Shown: positions 18,613 to 27,322, counted from the first letter of the stretch. The stretch is 64,000 bases of DNA from Natrinema ejinorense (GCF_002494345.1 NZ_NXNI01000001.1:1736001-1800000), one strand, 5' to 3'. The notes: a model not told the origin generated them from the sequence alone. Numbers and translations are program-made.

Positions 18613-18977
18613 CGCTCGGTGTCCAAGCGGGGAGACGTCGGCCGATCGGCGATACGTCCATCTCTCGCGGTGATCTGGGGACCGGAGACGCTCAGGAACG
18701 CCGAAGCAGCGCCTCGACCGCCCGTTACTGTCGACCGGAACTCCGGTCGAAGCTGACGGAGTGACCCCTCGAGCAGCGCCGTGGCTGCCCGCGCTCGGTT
18801 GTCCGAAGACTCTGTCGGCCAGAGCAGTCGCTGAAGACACGGCGCGGAGCTTGCAGCCATTTCAGCTTCGGGCCGAATCGGGCGGCCGGATCTGGCAGGG
18901 TCGGTGTTTAGATGGGCACCGACCAACGGTCACACATGCAGTGGCAAAGACGGCGTGACCTGGAAGGAGGAAAGGAA
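18613..18977. other. Intergenic region with one hairpin
   Basis: No gene is seen in these 365 bp. GGTCGGTG at 18899-18906 and CACCGACC at 18917-18924 form an 8-bp stem just upstream of the next gene; it could be a small regulatory hairpin or be incidental. Confidence 0.35.
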
Positions 18978-19193
18978 ATGGGTGTCTGGTTACTCCTCGA
19001 CGACGGGAGTGTCGAGGAGGAACTCTACGTCGAGTCCCACGAGTACCGGGGCGGGGATTTCGACGTGTATGTCGCGACTCCCGACGGAGAGTGGGATCAC
19101 AGAGGGACCTTCGAGGCGGCCGACGACGCGTTCGACGCGGCCCTGGCGTATATAAACGAGAGCCAGTCACCCGTCGAGGGCGCGGCGGAGTAA
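18978..19193 (+). CDS. Small haloarchaeal protein, unknown function
   Basis: A 71-residue acidic protein (MGVWLLLDDGSVEEELYV ...). The start at 18978 is supported by a strong Shine-Dalgarno sequence, GGAGG at 18966-18970, 7 nt upstream; an in-frame ATG at 18912 has none and would add a basic segment. The sequence looks like a small beta-sheet protein (VESHEYRGGDFDVYVATPDGEW). No function is proposed. Confidence 0.65.
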   Translation: MGVWLLLDDGSVEEELYVESHEYRGGDFDVYVATPDGEWDHRGTFEAADDAFDAALAYINESQSPVEGAAE

Positions 19194-19321
19194 CCCCCGT
19201 TCTCCGCAGACTAACCCACAACCGGCGCGTCCATCCGTTTTATTTAGCGGAGTGGCTCTGACAGTATCGGGACGGTTCGATCCAGTTCTGCTACGGAGAC
19301 GGCACGGATGACTCACGATAG

Positions 19322-19654
19322 TCACGGCTCATCGTGTTCGATGTTCTGACCCCAGTAGCCCGGGTGTTTCCGAACGACGAGGTCGTCCTCGATCTGGAGT
19401 TGACACGCTAACCGGAGCCCGGAGTCGGGACTGTGAGGCGGGAATCTGAGACGGCGGCGCTCTTTCTTTGTGGGATCGGCAACCTCGCCCGCGACGATTT
19501 CGACGGCACACGTTCCGCAGATCCCGTTGCCGTGACAGTTCGTATACTGTGCTTTCCCGTTGTGCGGGGTAAGCCCGGCATCGAGGAGTGTTCGACGGAG
19601 GTCGTCCCCGGTGTTGGCCTCGAGCGTTTCACCCTCGAATTCGATTGTAGGCAT
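19322..19654 (-). CDS. [2Fe-2S] ferredoxin
   Basis: A 110-residue plant-type ferredoxin. Cluster ligands are Cys40, Cys46 and Cys49 (TNCHGNGICGTC) with the fourth at Cys84 (LACQ). The start MPTIEFEGE at 19654 was preferred over 19681 because the beta-grasp domain begins there. It would be an electron carrier in the cytoplasm; the partner is not evident from neighbours. C-x5-C-x2-C spacing is normal, but it lacks the long insertion of the main haloarchaeal halophilic ferredoxin. Confidence 0.88.
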   Translation of the reverse strand: MPTIEFEGETLEANTGDDLRRTLLDAGLTPHNGKAQYTNCHGNGICGTCAVEIVAGEVADPTKKERRRLRFPPHSPDSGLRLACQLQIEDDLVVRKHPGYWGQNIEHDEP

Positions 19655-19772
19655 GTGAAACGCTGCCACTCCCACGCACAAATACGTTTGACCGACCCTT
19701 CCACTCTATTCAACAGGACACACGGAATCACATCTGTGACGAACGACCCAGGCCGAGAAATCACGTGTGGCA

Positions 19773-19781
19773 TTTATTATG
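19773..19781 (+). promoter_or_regulatory. Probable TATA box
   Basis: TTTATTATG is centred about 29 nt upstream of the ATG at 19806, consistent with a leaderless transcript and arguing against the longer upstream starts. Confidence 0.45.
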
Positions 19782-19805
19782 ATCGATGATGTAAAATCCC
19801 TCGTC

Positions 19806-20135
19806 ATGTCCGACCCAACCGATAGCGAACGCCTCAGAGAGCACGGGGTCGAGTTCGGCCCCCTCGCCCACCAGCTCGATCAACACGAGTACCCGACGAC
19901 GTGTGAAGAACTGGTCGAGGCATACGGGAGTTCGATCCTCCGGTTCCAAGACGGCGAACAGACGCTGGAGGAGGTGCTGAACCCGGTGCCCGAAGAGCAA
20001 TTCGATTCGCCCGCGGAGGCCCGTACAGCCATCTTCAGCAACGTCTCCGAGGGCGCCATCGGACGGAAAGGCTACAGTGATCGCACGCCGCCGGCGCTCG
20101 GTGAGCAAACCGAGGAACCGGACGAATCGTTCTGA
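19806..20135 (+). CDS. DUF5789-like small protein
   Basis: A 109-residue acidic protein: LREHGVEFGPLAHQLDQHEYPTT, then CEELVEAYGSSIL, then EGAIGRKGYSDRTPP. The pattern 'YP.t..ELve.YG' plus a C-terminal GRKGYSDR matches a haloarchaea-restricted family of unknown function. The start is set by the TATA box 29 nt upstream. Confidence 0.7.
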   Translation: MSDPTDSERLREHGVEFGPLAHQLDQHEYPTTCEELVEAYGSSILRFQDGEQTLEEVLNPVPEEQFDSPAEARTAIFSNVSEGAIGRKGYSDRTPPALGEQTEEPDESF

Positions 20136-20210
20136 GTCCTCCTGAACGACCATTCCGGATATTCACCACGGCGATCCTGAAAGGACCTGGAGGCACCCTG
20201 GTTTGTAATC

Positions 20211-20410
20211 GCTTATCCAGCGTCTGCGGAGGACTGATCGTCGATCGATGCGTGACGCTCTCCGTCCTGACCAGTTTGGATGGTCGCAAATCCCGGTGAC
20301 GCCCACTCGCCCACTCGAGCATCGAACCAGAGCACCGGTGTTGCGTTCAATCGAACGCAGCCCCGCCGCTGTCGGGCTATACCATCCTCGAAACGATGGG
20401 CGCTGCAGGG
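20211..20410 (+). repeat. 200-bp degenerate direct repeat, copy 1
   Basis: It starts GCTTATCCAGCG and ends at the att core. The last 110 bp align with 23221-23328 at roughly three quarters identity, for example ACTCGCCCACTCGAGCATCGA against ACTCGCTCGTTCGACCATCGA, and CCGCCGCTGTCG against CACCGCTGTCG. Both copies have the same length and end in the tRNA-derived core, so they look like homologous element arms. Confidence 0.6.
20395..20409 (-). repeat. att-like copy of the tRNA-Arg 3' end (site 1)
   Basis: GATGGGCGCTGCAGG is identical to 36446-36460, where it covers the 3' end of tRNA-Arg(TCG) and 3 bp beyond. The orientation is the same as in the tRNA. The flank to its right matches the flank of site 3 at 27205. 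Confidence 0.7.
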
Positions 20411-20576
20411 GCCGGTTCGACCGTCGACCGAATCGGCTTCTGTGGCTCGAGACGGCCGAATTCGAGGGTCTGAAAATGAGGGATGTCCCAGCTTGGAAGC
20501 CAGTTCGCCGTCGTCCCGTAAGAGAGTGGGCGCGTATTCGTTACTGAGAGAGGAAACTGAACACGTCCGGCTGTCG

Positions 20577-21977
20577 TTAGGCCGTGGGCTTGATGTTCTG
20601 GTTGAGACTGAAGAGGTTCGTCGGATCGTACTCGTCTTTTACCGCAACCAACCGTTCGTACGTCGACCCGAACGTGGATTCTATCAACTCGTCATTGTCC
20701 TCCAGAAATCCCGGAAAGTTCAGGTAGACCGAACCGTCGGAGAACTGCCGCATGTCGGCCAGACAGTCGCGGACCCACCCGATGTTGGCATCGTCGTTCG
20801 TGGGTTCCTCCCAGTTCGCCTCGACACCGAGAAGGAACGGTGCGTGCCTGCCTGCGAAGGAACTCTCATCGATACCGACCGCTGTGATCGCGCCGCCCAA
20901 TTCCCAGACATCAACAGTCGATAGCGGCGACGGGGCGGCGTCTGCCCAGTAGCAGATCCGCTCGATGGCTGATTCGGAGAGCCCATCGAGATAGAGCGAT
21001 TTCCAGTAATATCGCATCCCATCCGGGTAGTCGTCGTCGAGCATCTGTTGGAACTCGGTATAGGGCACCGTTCCGCTGAAATCGGCGATCGGCTCGGCAA
21101 ACGCTCGGAGCGGCGCAAGCACGTCCTCACCTTCTTCAGGTGGTCCCGCATAACACCCCAGGAAGCCGATCTTGAGATCGTCCAGTACGTCTTCTGAGAA
21201 GAGTTCCTCGTCGAGCATTATGCCAGTCGAGGTGAGCGTGCTAACCTCGTTAGGCGCTGTCGAGGTGTACTCACGATACGCCCGCAGACAGTCAGCCGCC
21301 CTGTCGCCCGGATACAACACGAAACAGGTCGCAACATCCGGTCCGACGGGATGGAGGTCGAACTCGAATCCGGTGGCGATCCCGAAGTTGCCACCGCCCC
21401 CTCGAAGACCCCAGAAGAGATCCTCGTTCTCGTCTTTGTTGGCGGTCAAGTACTCGCCATCCGCCGTGACGACATCGACGGACGCGAGGTTGTCACAGCT
21501 CAATCCGTATTTACACCGGAGGTGGCCGATGCCACCACCGAGAGTGAGTCCCGCAACGCCCGTCTCCGAAACGACGCCGCCGGGCGTCGCCAGGCCGAAC
21601 GCCTGTGTTTCGTGGTCGACGTCAGCCCACGTGGCACCCCCCTGGACCAACGCCTTTCGTTCGTCAGGGTCTACCCACACACCCGTCATCTCCGAAAGGT
21701 CGATAACGAGGCCATCGTCACAGACGGCCGTACCGGCAACGTTGTGACCGCCGCCCCGGACCGCCACACGGAGATCGTTCTCGCGAGCGAACTCGACTGC
21801 ATGGATGACGTCTGCCGTGCCTCGACAGCGGACGAGTAGGTTCGGATACTTGTCGATCATCCCGTTCCAGACCGTCCGGGCATCGTCGTAGTCGACATCA
21901 TCGGGCCGAACCACGTCCCCGTGCACGCTTGCTCGAAACAGTTCGATCCGTTCGTCGCCGATAATCGATTGTGCCAT
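20577..21977 (-). CDS. FAD-binding oxidoreductase, berberine-bridge-enzyme-like
   Basis: A 466-residue PCMH-type FAD oxidase. RVAVRGGGHNVAG holds the histidine that usually carries covalent FAD. GVAGLTLGGGIGHLRCKYGLSCDNL is the second FAD loop, and the C-terminus YDPTNLFSLNQNI is the BBE domain tail. Such enzymes oxidise alcohols, sugars or amine rings with O2. The ATG at 22016 would add 13 residues. The FilR1-type regulator is divergently transcribed about 150 bp away, suggesting local control. It lies in the first island segment, between the two 200-bp direct repeats. Confidence 0.88.
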   Translation of the reverse strand: MAQSIIGDERIELFRASVHGDVVRPDDVDYDDARTVWNGMIDKYPNLLVRCRGTADVIHAVEFARENDLRVAVRGGGHNVAGTAVCDDGLVIDLSEMTGVWVDPDERKALVQGGATWADVDHETQAFGLATPGGVVSETGVAGLTLGGGIGHLRCKYGLSCDNLASVDVVTADGEYLTANKDENEDLFWGLRGGGGNFGIATGFEFDLHPVGPDVATCFVLYPGDRAADCLRAYREYTSTAPNEVSTLTSTGIMLDEELFSEDVLDDLKIGFLGCYAGPPEEGEDVLAPLRAFAEPIADFSGTVPYTEFQQMLDDDYPDGMRYYWKSLYLDGLSESAIERICYWADAAPSPLSTVDVWELGGAITAVGIDESSFAGRHAPFLLGVEANWEEPTNDDANIGWVRDCLADMRQFSDGSVYLNFPGFLEDNDELIESTFGSTYERLVAVKDEYDPTNLFSLNQNIKPTA

Positions 21978-22127
21978 ATACACACGGTCGGCTGCGGAGC
22001 TGTTAGCCTCATTCACCGAGAAGCGTTCGGCAGCATCCGCACGGTTTCAGGTCGTGAGACGGATCTCGCTTCGTGGACGGGATAGAATTACAACCTGTGC
22101 CATCGTTTGACAAGCTAGTGAGTTCCC

Positions 22128-23033
22128 ATGGAGTTCCAAGAAGACGAACAACCGACCGATGACGGACGCCCACCACCTGGCTCACCGGTCTTGGAGGCCC
22201 TCCTAGAGAACGCTCGAAATCAGCAGTATCTCGGACAGCGCCTCGGTGCGGCGGGCGATCGTGTTGAGACGGATCTGCTCGGCGATATCGTGCGACACAG
22301 GCCGGTCTTGGAGGCTCTCCGCACGGAACCGCTCGACCGCCGGGAGATCGAACAAAACCTCGACGTCTCGCGGGCGACGAGCCACCGCTTTACGCAGTGG
22401 CTCGACGAACAGGGCTTCGTCGAGAAGGTCGACGGCCGATTCGAGTTGACCGGGCGAGGTGAGGCCGTCGCCGACGAGGTACTCCGGTTCGAGGCGAACG
22501 TACAGACTGTCCACCGGCTCGCTCCACTACTGGACATCATCTGTGAGGACCACCAGGAGTTCATCGTCGAACCATTCGTAGACGCGAGGGTAACCCATGC
22601 TGAACCGGAGGATCCCTATCAACCGATCGAGCGATTCCTCTCGTTGCTCAGCGAGTCGGAAAGGTTCCGCGGGTTCAACACGACGCACATGGCACCACTC
22701 ATCCTCGGGGAGTTCCACCAGCAGATCTTCGAAGAGACCGACACTGAAATCGTCTCCCTTCCCCATATCGTCGAGAACCTATTCGAGACGTACCCGGAGC
22801 GCGCTCGAGAGGCGATCGATCGCGGGCACTTAGCCCTCCGAACGCGTGATGACCTGCCGTATGGCCTCGCAATTTTCGACGAACGCGTTGGTATCGGTGG
22901 CTACGACGATGCCACCGGGCTCATGCAGGTGTTCGTCGATACGGACGCACCGATCGCGTGTGAGTGGGCCGAGCGGGTCTACACCTCGGTCAAAGCGGAT
23001 TCCGACCCACTCAACAGAACGGATTCGACCTGA
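22128..23033 (+). CDS. Winged-helix regulator with FilR1-type middle domain
   Basis: A 301-residue protein. Residues about 55-115 form a winged helix (LRTEPLDRREIEQNLDVSR, then ATSHRFTQWLDEQGFVEKV). The C-terminal part (about 190-290) includes LPYGLAIFDERVGIGGYDD and GLMQVFVDTDAP, the pattern of the FilR1 middle domain common in haloarchaeal regulators. It is divergent from the flavin oxidase, so that gene is its probable target. A ligand-sensing role for the C-terminal domain is inferred. Confidence 0.85.
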   Translation: MEFQEDEQPTDDGRPPPGSPVLEALLENARNQQYLGQRLGAAGDRVETDLLGDIVRHRPVLEALRTEPLDRREIEQNLDVSRATSHRFTQWLDEQGFVEKVDGRFELTGRGEAVADEVLRFEANVQTVHRLAPLLDIICEDHQEFIVEPFVDARVTHAEPEDPYQPIERFLSLLSESERFRGFNTTHMAPLILGEFHQQIFEETDTEIVSLPHIVENLFETYPERAREAIDRGHLALRTRDDLPYGLAIFDERVGIGGYDDATGLMQVFVDTDAPIACEWAERVYTSVKADSDPLNRTDST

Positions 23034-23128
23034 TGTTCTGCACCCAGCGAAGACGTAGGCTACTGACTACAGCCGCTATAGTTAGCAGGCGTTTCCGACA
23101 GAATTTGAGCGGATCCCGGCCTGCTATT

Positions 23129-23328
23129 GCTATCCAGCGCAAGCAGGAGACTGCTCGCCACTCGGCGAATTATTCCCCACGTGGGAGACGAGTGGGGTTT
23201 AGACGAGCACCAGTGGCACTTACTCGCTCGTTCGACCATCGAACGAGAGCAACGGCGCTGCGCTCGAGTGGAAGACAACCCCACCGCTGTCGATCGATTG
23301 CTTCCTCGAGAATATGGGCGTTGCAGGG
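23129..23328 (+). repeat. 200-bp degenerate direct repeat, copy 2
   Basis: The partner of 20211-20410 has the same length and the same ending in a GGGCGYTGCAGGGG core. It closes the flavin oxidase/regulator segment on the right. Confidence 0.6.
23313..23327 (-). repeat. Degenerate att-like site (site 2)
   Basis: TATGGGCGTTGCAGG differs from the tRNA-Arg 3'-end copy at two positions (G to T at the first base, C to T in the core). Position and flanking homology to site 1 support it as a decayed att site. Confidence 0.5.
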
Positions 23329-23483
23329 GCGTTATCACCCATATCATGATATCTCCGACGCAAAAACCACTCGTTTGACAGGGTGTATACCTAGGGTGTG
23401 AACTATTCCCTCTTGTGTTCGTTTCACTCCACTTGGACTGAACTATCCGTTCTCTACACGTGCAGACTGAACGGCTTACTAGA

Positions 23484-23918
23484 CTACTGGCTAGCTTTAT
23501 TGGCATGGATATACCAATGGATATGTACACCGGGATGTTGGTGGTCGAGATGTTCCCGGAGTAGTGCTCCTGTTTCGAATTCGATGTTACAGATGTCACA
23601 GTAATACTGATGGTGTGGCCATGGCGCGGTCTCTTTCTGAAAATTACCGGGTGGATTCTTGTTTTGGATACTCTCGTGGCCGAGGATTGATGAACTGATT
23701 CGCATCGATATCACATCAAAATGCAGGAACTTTGGGTGGTCAACAATAAGCTCTGAGATTATGGCAAACGGAATTGCGATTACCACCACTACTACTACGA
23801 GATCGAATGACAGTTGTGCATCAGTAGCAATCAAGACGGCGAGGACATCTTCGGCTACACCGAATACGATCCCTATTATGAAGAATTCAAGCAAACGCTT
23901 GATTTGCCCTTGGGTCAT
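23484..23918 (-). CDS. Membrane protein with a C-terminal C2H2 zinc finger
   Basis: A 144-residue protein. Two hydrophobic helices occupy about residues 9-31 and 39-59. A soluble linker leads to YYCDICNIEFETGALLREH at about 106-124: Cys107, Cys110, His123 and His126/His128, a classical C2H2 finger. A membrane-anchored C2H2 finger is unusual. It lies in the AT-richer second segment of the island. Function unknown; the finger could bind a protein partner or nucleic acid at the membrane. Confidence 0.65.
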   Translation of the reverse strand: MTQGQIKRLLEFFIIGIVFGVAEDVLAVLIATDAQLSFDLVVVVVVIAIPFAIISELIVDHPKFLHFDVISMRISSSILGHESIQNKNPPGNFQKETAPWPHHQYYCDICNIEFETGALLREHLDHQHPGVHIHWYIHANKASQ

Positions 23919-24249
23919 GTTCTATGATCGATCTATCACTACATTATTCGACCACCATCTCTCTCGCCCGTGACATTCGATCTGACTAGCACTCTATCTC
24001 AGCCAGAGTCAGCCAAACCGTAGTAGAACGGTATGTTGTTCTTCTGCACTGAGCGATAATTACAGATACGTAGTTATCATTCAAATAATGTAAAAATCGA
24101 TATATTCAAAAACCGGCGTGCGAGATACAGAGGGTAGAGTCACCAGAACGTTCTGACGGCCAGATGGAATACCGACCGGGACCCATAGGGCATCAAGGGC
24201 AGACCAACATTGAATAGGCCGGATTTCTTAAACGCTTTAGAGAGCTACT
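23919..24249. other. AT-rich intergenic region
   Basis: No gene is seen in these 331 bp. The stretch around 24087-24112 (AATGTAAAAATCGATATATT) could carry promoter elements for the sensory gene that starts at 24250. Confidence 0.4.
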
Positions 24250-25206
24250 ATGGATGATTCGCTCAGTTATGCAGTGATATTGGCTGTAGCTGACGCCGAG
24301 GGTGCCGATCCGACTGATCTCTCGCCCCTCTCCGATGCCATCGACCCTGAGGCCCTTGATCTATTATTATCCAAGAATGAGAGCCAAGTTCGATTCAACT
24401 ATCATGGATATACGGTGACTGTAGATCATCGAGGTGTTGTCAACATCGAATCTGTGAATAGCAAACCATCTCAGGGCCGGAAGTCCGTTGACGCGCACCG
24501 GGTGATGGAAACCGCCCGGGAGGGGATGAGCCTTGTCAGGTCCGATGGAACGTTCGCGTTTGTGAACTCGGCGTTCGCGAACTTGTTCGGATACAATCGC
24601 CACGAGTTACTCGGAGAACATTGGACCGTGTTGTATCACGAGGGGGAGGCGAAGCGGTTAGAAGAAGACATTCTCCCAGCCGTCCGAGAAACCGGGTATT
24701 GGTCGGGTGAGACGGTCCGGCTCACGAAACACGGCGAGCCACGCGTTACGGATCACCGCCTCGCGCTCACCGACGAGGACGTAATTCTCTGCACCGCCAC
24801 CGACATCACACTTGATAGGACCGCATCTGGGTTAGATGCGCGCGATTTTGACGGCATGGTCGACAATATGGAGGAGAGCGCATTCTTCACTCTCGATCAC
24901 GAGGGCTATGTCACCCGATGGAACGAAGAAACAGGGCGCCTCGAAGGATATGAACCGTGCGAGATTCTCGGGGAACACGTATCGAAATTTTTCCCCGACG
25001 AAGACCGGGATCAGGGCCTCCCCGAGCGGCTCCTCGAGACCGCGAAAAACCAAGGTAGGGTGACTGACGAGGGATGGCGGGTCCGGAACGACGGAACTCA
25101 GTTCTGGGCCGATATGACGATGGTTGCGAGTTACGACGACGCGGGGACGATTCGAGGGTTCGGGACGGTGATTAGTGAAACGTCTGAACTATCCGTTAGT
25201 TCGTAA
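24250..25206 (+). CDS. HalOD1-PAS-PAS sensory protein
   Basis: A 318-residue protein. Residues 1-70 (LSYAVILAVADAEGADPTDL; IDPEALDLLL; YHGYTVTVDHRG) match the haloarchaeal HalOD1 output domain. Two PAS domains follow: about 85-190 (AREGMSLVRSDGTFAFVNSA, then LFGYNRHELLGEHW) and about 205-310 (FFTLDHEGYVTRWNEETGR, then LEGYEPCEILGEHV; RNDGTQFWADMTM). No kinase or receiver domain is present. HalOD1 is thought to be an output module, so this would be a one-component sensor, perhaps for redox or light through a PAS cofactor. The receiver-only regulator lies downstream. Confidence 0.85.
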   Translation: MDDSLSYAVILAVADAEGADPTDLSPLSDAIDPEALDLLLSKNESQVRFNYHGYTVTVDHRGVVNIESVNSKPSQGRKSVDAHRVMETAREGMSLVRSDGTFAFVNSAFANLFGYNRHELLGEHWTVLYHEGEAKRLEEDILPAVRETGYWSGETVRLTKHGEPRVTDHRLALTDEDVILCTATDITLDRTASGLDARDFDGMVDNMEESAFFTLDHEGYVTRWNEETGRLEGYEPCEILGEHVSKFFPDEDRDQGLPERLLETAKNQGRVTDEGWRVRNDGTQFWADMTMVASYDDAGTIRGFGTVISETSELSVSS

Positions 25207-25524
25207 ACTGGGAGACATTCCGTGAGGTTCGTCGGGGTACGATCCCTGAACTCACTGGTTCGTGAGAGGGATTCACGGCCAGCCCACATGACGGTTGATT
25301 CGTGACGCATCGTATGGCCGGTGATCACGCGCACTGTATTCATCACTTCAGTATTACCAATAGACGAATGGGTTGTATGAAGTCCGATACCTATCTACTC
25401 TATACTGAACGGCAACTACGTGTGCAGACTGAACGTAGATTGATTCTCCCAGTTAATCAAAACACAGCGAGTTGGTGAAAATGTCAGGAGCATAAGGGCC
25501 GTCGCCTCCTACGCTTCGGTAGAG
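25207..25524. other. Intergenic region with short repeats
   Basis: No gene is seen. GTGCAGACTGAACG at 25422-25435 repeats a sequence at 23460-23473, and CTATACTGAACGGC at about 25411 is similar. These may be shared control sites within the island. Confidence 0.4.
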
Positions 25525-25719
25525 ATGGCTAGTAATAATGAAATACAGAAGGTAGTAGTCGTGTGTGATAACTGTGGAACTGGTCTTACAGCACATTTCG
25601 ACCCTGACGGCGAAATACGGCTAATTTGGACTAGAAGGGGGCCAGCTTGCTCATGTAGAAATGACGAACTTCGTATCATGAGCAACGACAGGACTGTTCT
25701 CGAAGACGTAGACATGTAG
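25525..25719 (+). CDS. Small zinc-ribbon-like protein
   Basis: A 64-residue protein with VVVCDNCGTGLTAHFDPDG and a later PACSCRNDE, i.e. CxxC plus CxC, fitting a minimal zinc ribbon. Its codon use is AT-richer than the core, like the rest of the island. Function unknown. Confidence 0.6.
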   Translation: MASNNEIQKVVVVCDNCGTGLTAHFDPDGEIRLIWTRRGPACSCRNDELRIMSNDRTVLEDVDM

Positions 25720-25966
25720 CAGTTGGGTGAATTAACTCAAAAGAATGTTTGAAAACAATTGTTCTGTGAATCGCCTGAACTGACCGTTATTGGGTTGTTT
25801 TGATAATCAGAGTGATATCTTCCCGGTCTTTATACGTGGCCAGCCCCAGTAGTCTATAGCGAGAGATTTTGCACTGTGCGTCTCCCTTTGCAGAAAGGGA
25901 GTCTGCCGGTGAATGGTCGTGTAACAATCACGGGCGCATCACAGATACCATACTCGCCCATCTACC

Positions 25967-26425
25967 ATGTACGACACTCCTTCCTACCAGTCCTACAGCG
26001 ACGATAAGATCGATATTTTGCTTGTCGAAGATAACCCCGTCGACGTCCGTCTCACTGAAGAGGCATTCAAAACAGCCGAACAAGAGATAGCACTACAGAC
26101 AGTCACCAATGGAGACGACGCTGTGGAATTTTTGCAGCAGTCCTCAGATACCGATCTTCCAGATTTGGTCTTACTGGATCTGAACCTTCCCGGGCGAGAT
26201 GGATGCGATGTCCTCGAAGTAATCCGGGATGATCCCCGGCTCAGACCACTTCCTGTGCTTATGCTCACGAGTTCAGAGGCAGACGAGGATGTTGCGCGGT
26301 GCTATGATGCCCGTGCTAATTCCTATCTGACAAAGCCAACAGATCCTGCTGAGTTTATCTCTCTTGTAGATATTTTTGCACGGTTCTGGGTTGAGAAGGT
26401 ACATCTCCCACCAATTCCGCAATAA
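25967..26425 (+). CDS. Receiver-only response regulator (Rcp1-like)
   Basis: A 152-residue single REC domain: acidic pocket Glu21-Asp22 (ILLVEDNPVDVRLTEEAF), phosphoacceptor Asp71 (LVLLDLNLPGRDG), LMLTSSE and the Lys in YLTKPTD. The 'DNPvD.rL..EAf' pattern is that of Rcp1-type regulators paired with phytochrome-like or hybrid kinases. There is no output domain, so it should act by protein contact or as a phosphate shuttle. A TATA-like CTTTATACGTGG about 25829-25840 lies upstream. Confidence 0.9.
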   Translation: MYDTPSYQSYSDDKIDILLVEDNPVDVRLTEEAFKTAEQEIALQTVTNGDDAVEFLQQSSDTDLPDLVLLDLNLPGRDGCDVLEVIRDDPRLRPLPVLMLTSSEADEDVARCYDARANSYLTKPTDPAEFISLVDIFARFWVEKVHLPPIPQ

Positions 26426-26471
26426 CGTTCACCTTTTACGGATGTCAGACCTGTACTGAGTGATTGACTCA

Positions 26472-26882
26472 TTATTGCAGATCTTCTACACAGATGTAGT
26501 CACCTTCCTCTGCACGAATCCATATCGTTTCAAGTTGCTCGTCAGTCGTATCCGCGGGATAGAGAATACACACATCGGCCGAATTTGCGTCTTCAGTCAC
26601 AACAGCATTCACTTCTATTGGACTCAGCTTTTCAAATCTCGAGTTCATTTTAGAGACTATCGTCTGATCTGTGGAATGTCTCTGCACGGAATAGATGAGA
26701 TCATCCAATAAACAGTTAATCGCTTTCTCGTGTGCTTCTTTCCTACAATGAATGTGAGTCGGGTAAACCGATTGTGCGTCGTAGGCGGCAAATGCACTAG
26801 TGGAGAGTGTATCTTCCTGTTCAAGATAGCTGCGTATTTCCAACAACAATGCATGCATATGTAGGAGTTCTTGTTTTCTCAT
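26472..26882 (-). CDS. UPF0058-family protein
   Basis: A 136-residue protein. MRKQELLHMHALLLEIRSYLEQ at the N-terminus, then YPTHIHCRKEAHEKAINCLLDDL, is the conserved haloarchaeal UPF0058 pattern, in which paired His/Cys residues may bind metal. The second half (about 80-136) is a less conserved acidic extension. Function unknown. Confidence 0.75.
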   Translation of the reverse strand: MRKQELLHMHALLLEIRSYLEQEDTLSTSAFAAYDAQSVYPTHIHCRKEAHEKAINCLLDDLIYSVQRHSTDQTIVSKMNSRFEKLSPIEVNAVVTEDANSADVCILYPADTTDEQLETIWIRAEEGDYICVEDLQ

Positions 26883-27322
26883 GATCTCATATAACGCACT
26901 CTCTCTTCTTAGAGTTTCTTGGTGAAATCTTTGGGTGTAATCATCTGGGTGAAGAATAAAATGTTATATTTAAATCATAATAAATTTTGACGTGTTTTTG
27001 TGAGGTTAGCAGCCACTCTATGACCCGTACTGATCGTTTGTCTTGGAGTTGCGGAGAAGGTGTTCAAACCGTTTCTAGACACCCTCTGTATACCCGTTAT
27101 ACTACTGCTGCCTGCCCTTCCTCTTCGTCGTCCTCGTCATCCTCGTCCTCATCTGTGTCGTCCAGCAGACCCATGAACTCCTACAGGAGCGATGTCAGGA
27201 ATACGATGGGCGCTGCAGGCTCCGGTTCGAGTGTCGAACGAATCGACCTTTGAGGCGTGAGGCGACCGAAATCGGCTGTCTCAAAATGGTGTTTCTGACG
27301 GGGGCTCGTGTGGAGACGACCA
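26883..27322. other. Junction of island segments 2 and 3
   Basis: It begins with a very AT-rich stretch (26930-26995). At 27100-27174 a short minus-strand frame encodes MGLLDD followed by an Asp/Glu run (about 25 aa), too short and simple to call. It ends with att site 3 and a leader of about 100 bp before the integrase pseudogene. Confidence 0.5.
27205..27219 (-). repeat. att-like copy of the tRNA-Arg 3' end (site 3)
   Basis: GATGGGCGCTGCAGG is identical to 36446-36460 in tRNA-Arg. It lies 104 bp upstream of the integrase start, the usual place for an integrase next to its att site. The sequence to its right matches that right of site 1. Confidence 0.75.

Larger units (their letters stand above)
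20136..20576. other. Left boundary of the integrative island
   Basis: No gene is seen in these 441 bp. They hold the first 200-bp direct repeat (about 20211-20410), the first copy of the tRNA-Arg 3'-end sequence (20395-20409), and about 80 bp resembling the leader of the integrase pseudogene at 27220-27300. Confidence 0.65.
23034..23483. other. Intergenic repeat region at the first/second segment junction
   Basis: No gene is supported. It holds the second 200-bp direct repeat (23129-23328) and the degenerate second att-like site. The stretch 23389-23483 becomes AT-rich and contains TGAACTATCCGTT and GTGCAGACTGAACG, both repeated near 25.2-25.4 kb. Confidence 0.6.

Noticed and set aside
26987-27253. 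Serine-run protein on the plus strand
   Set aside because: The serine run is the complement of an Asp/Glu-coding repeat; neither strand gives a full gene.
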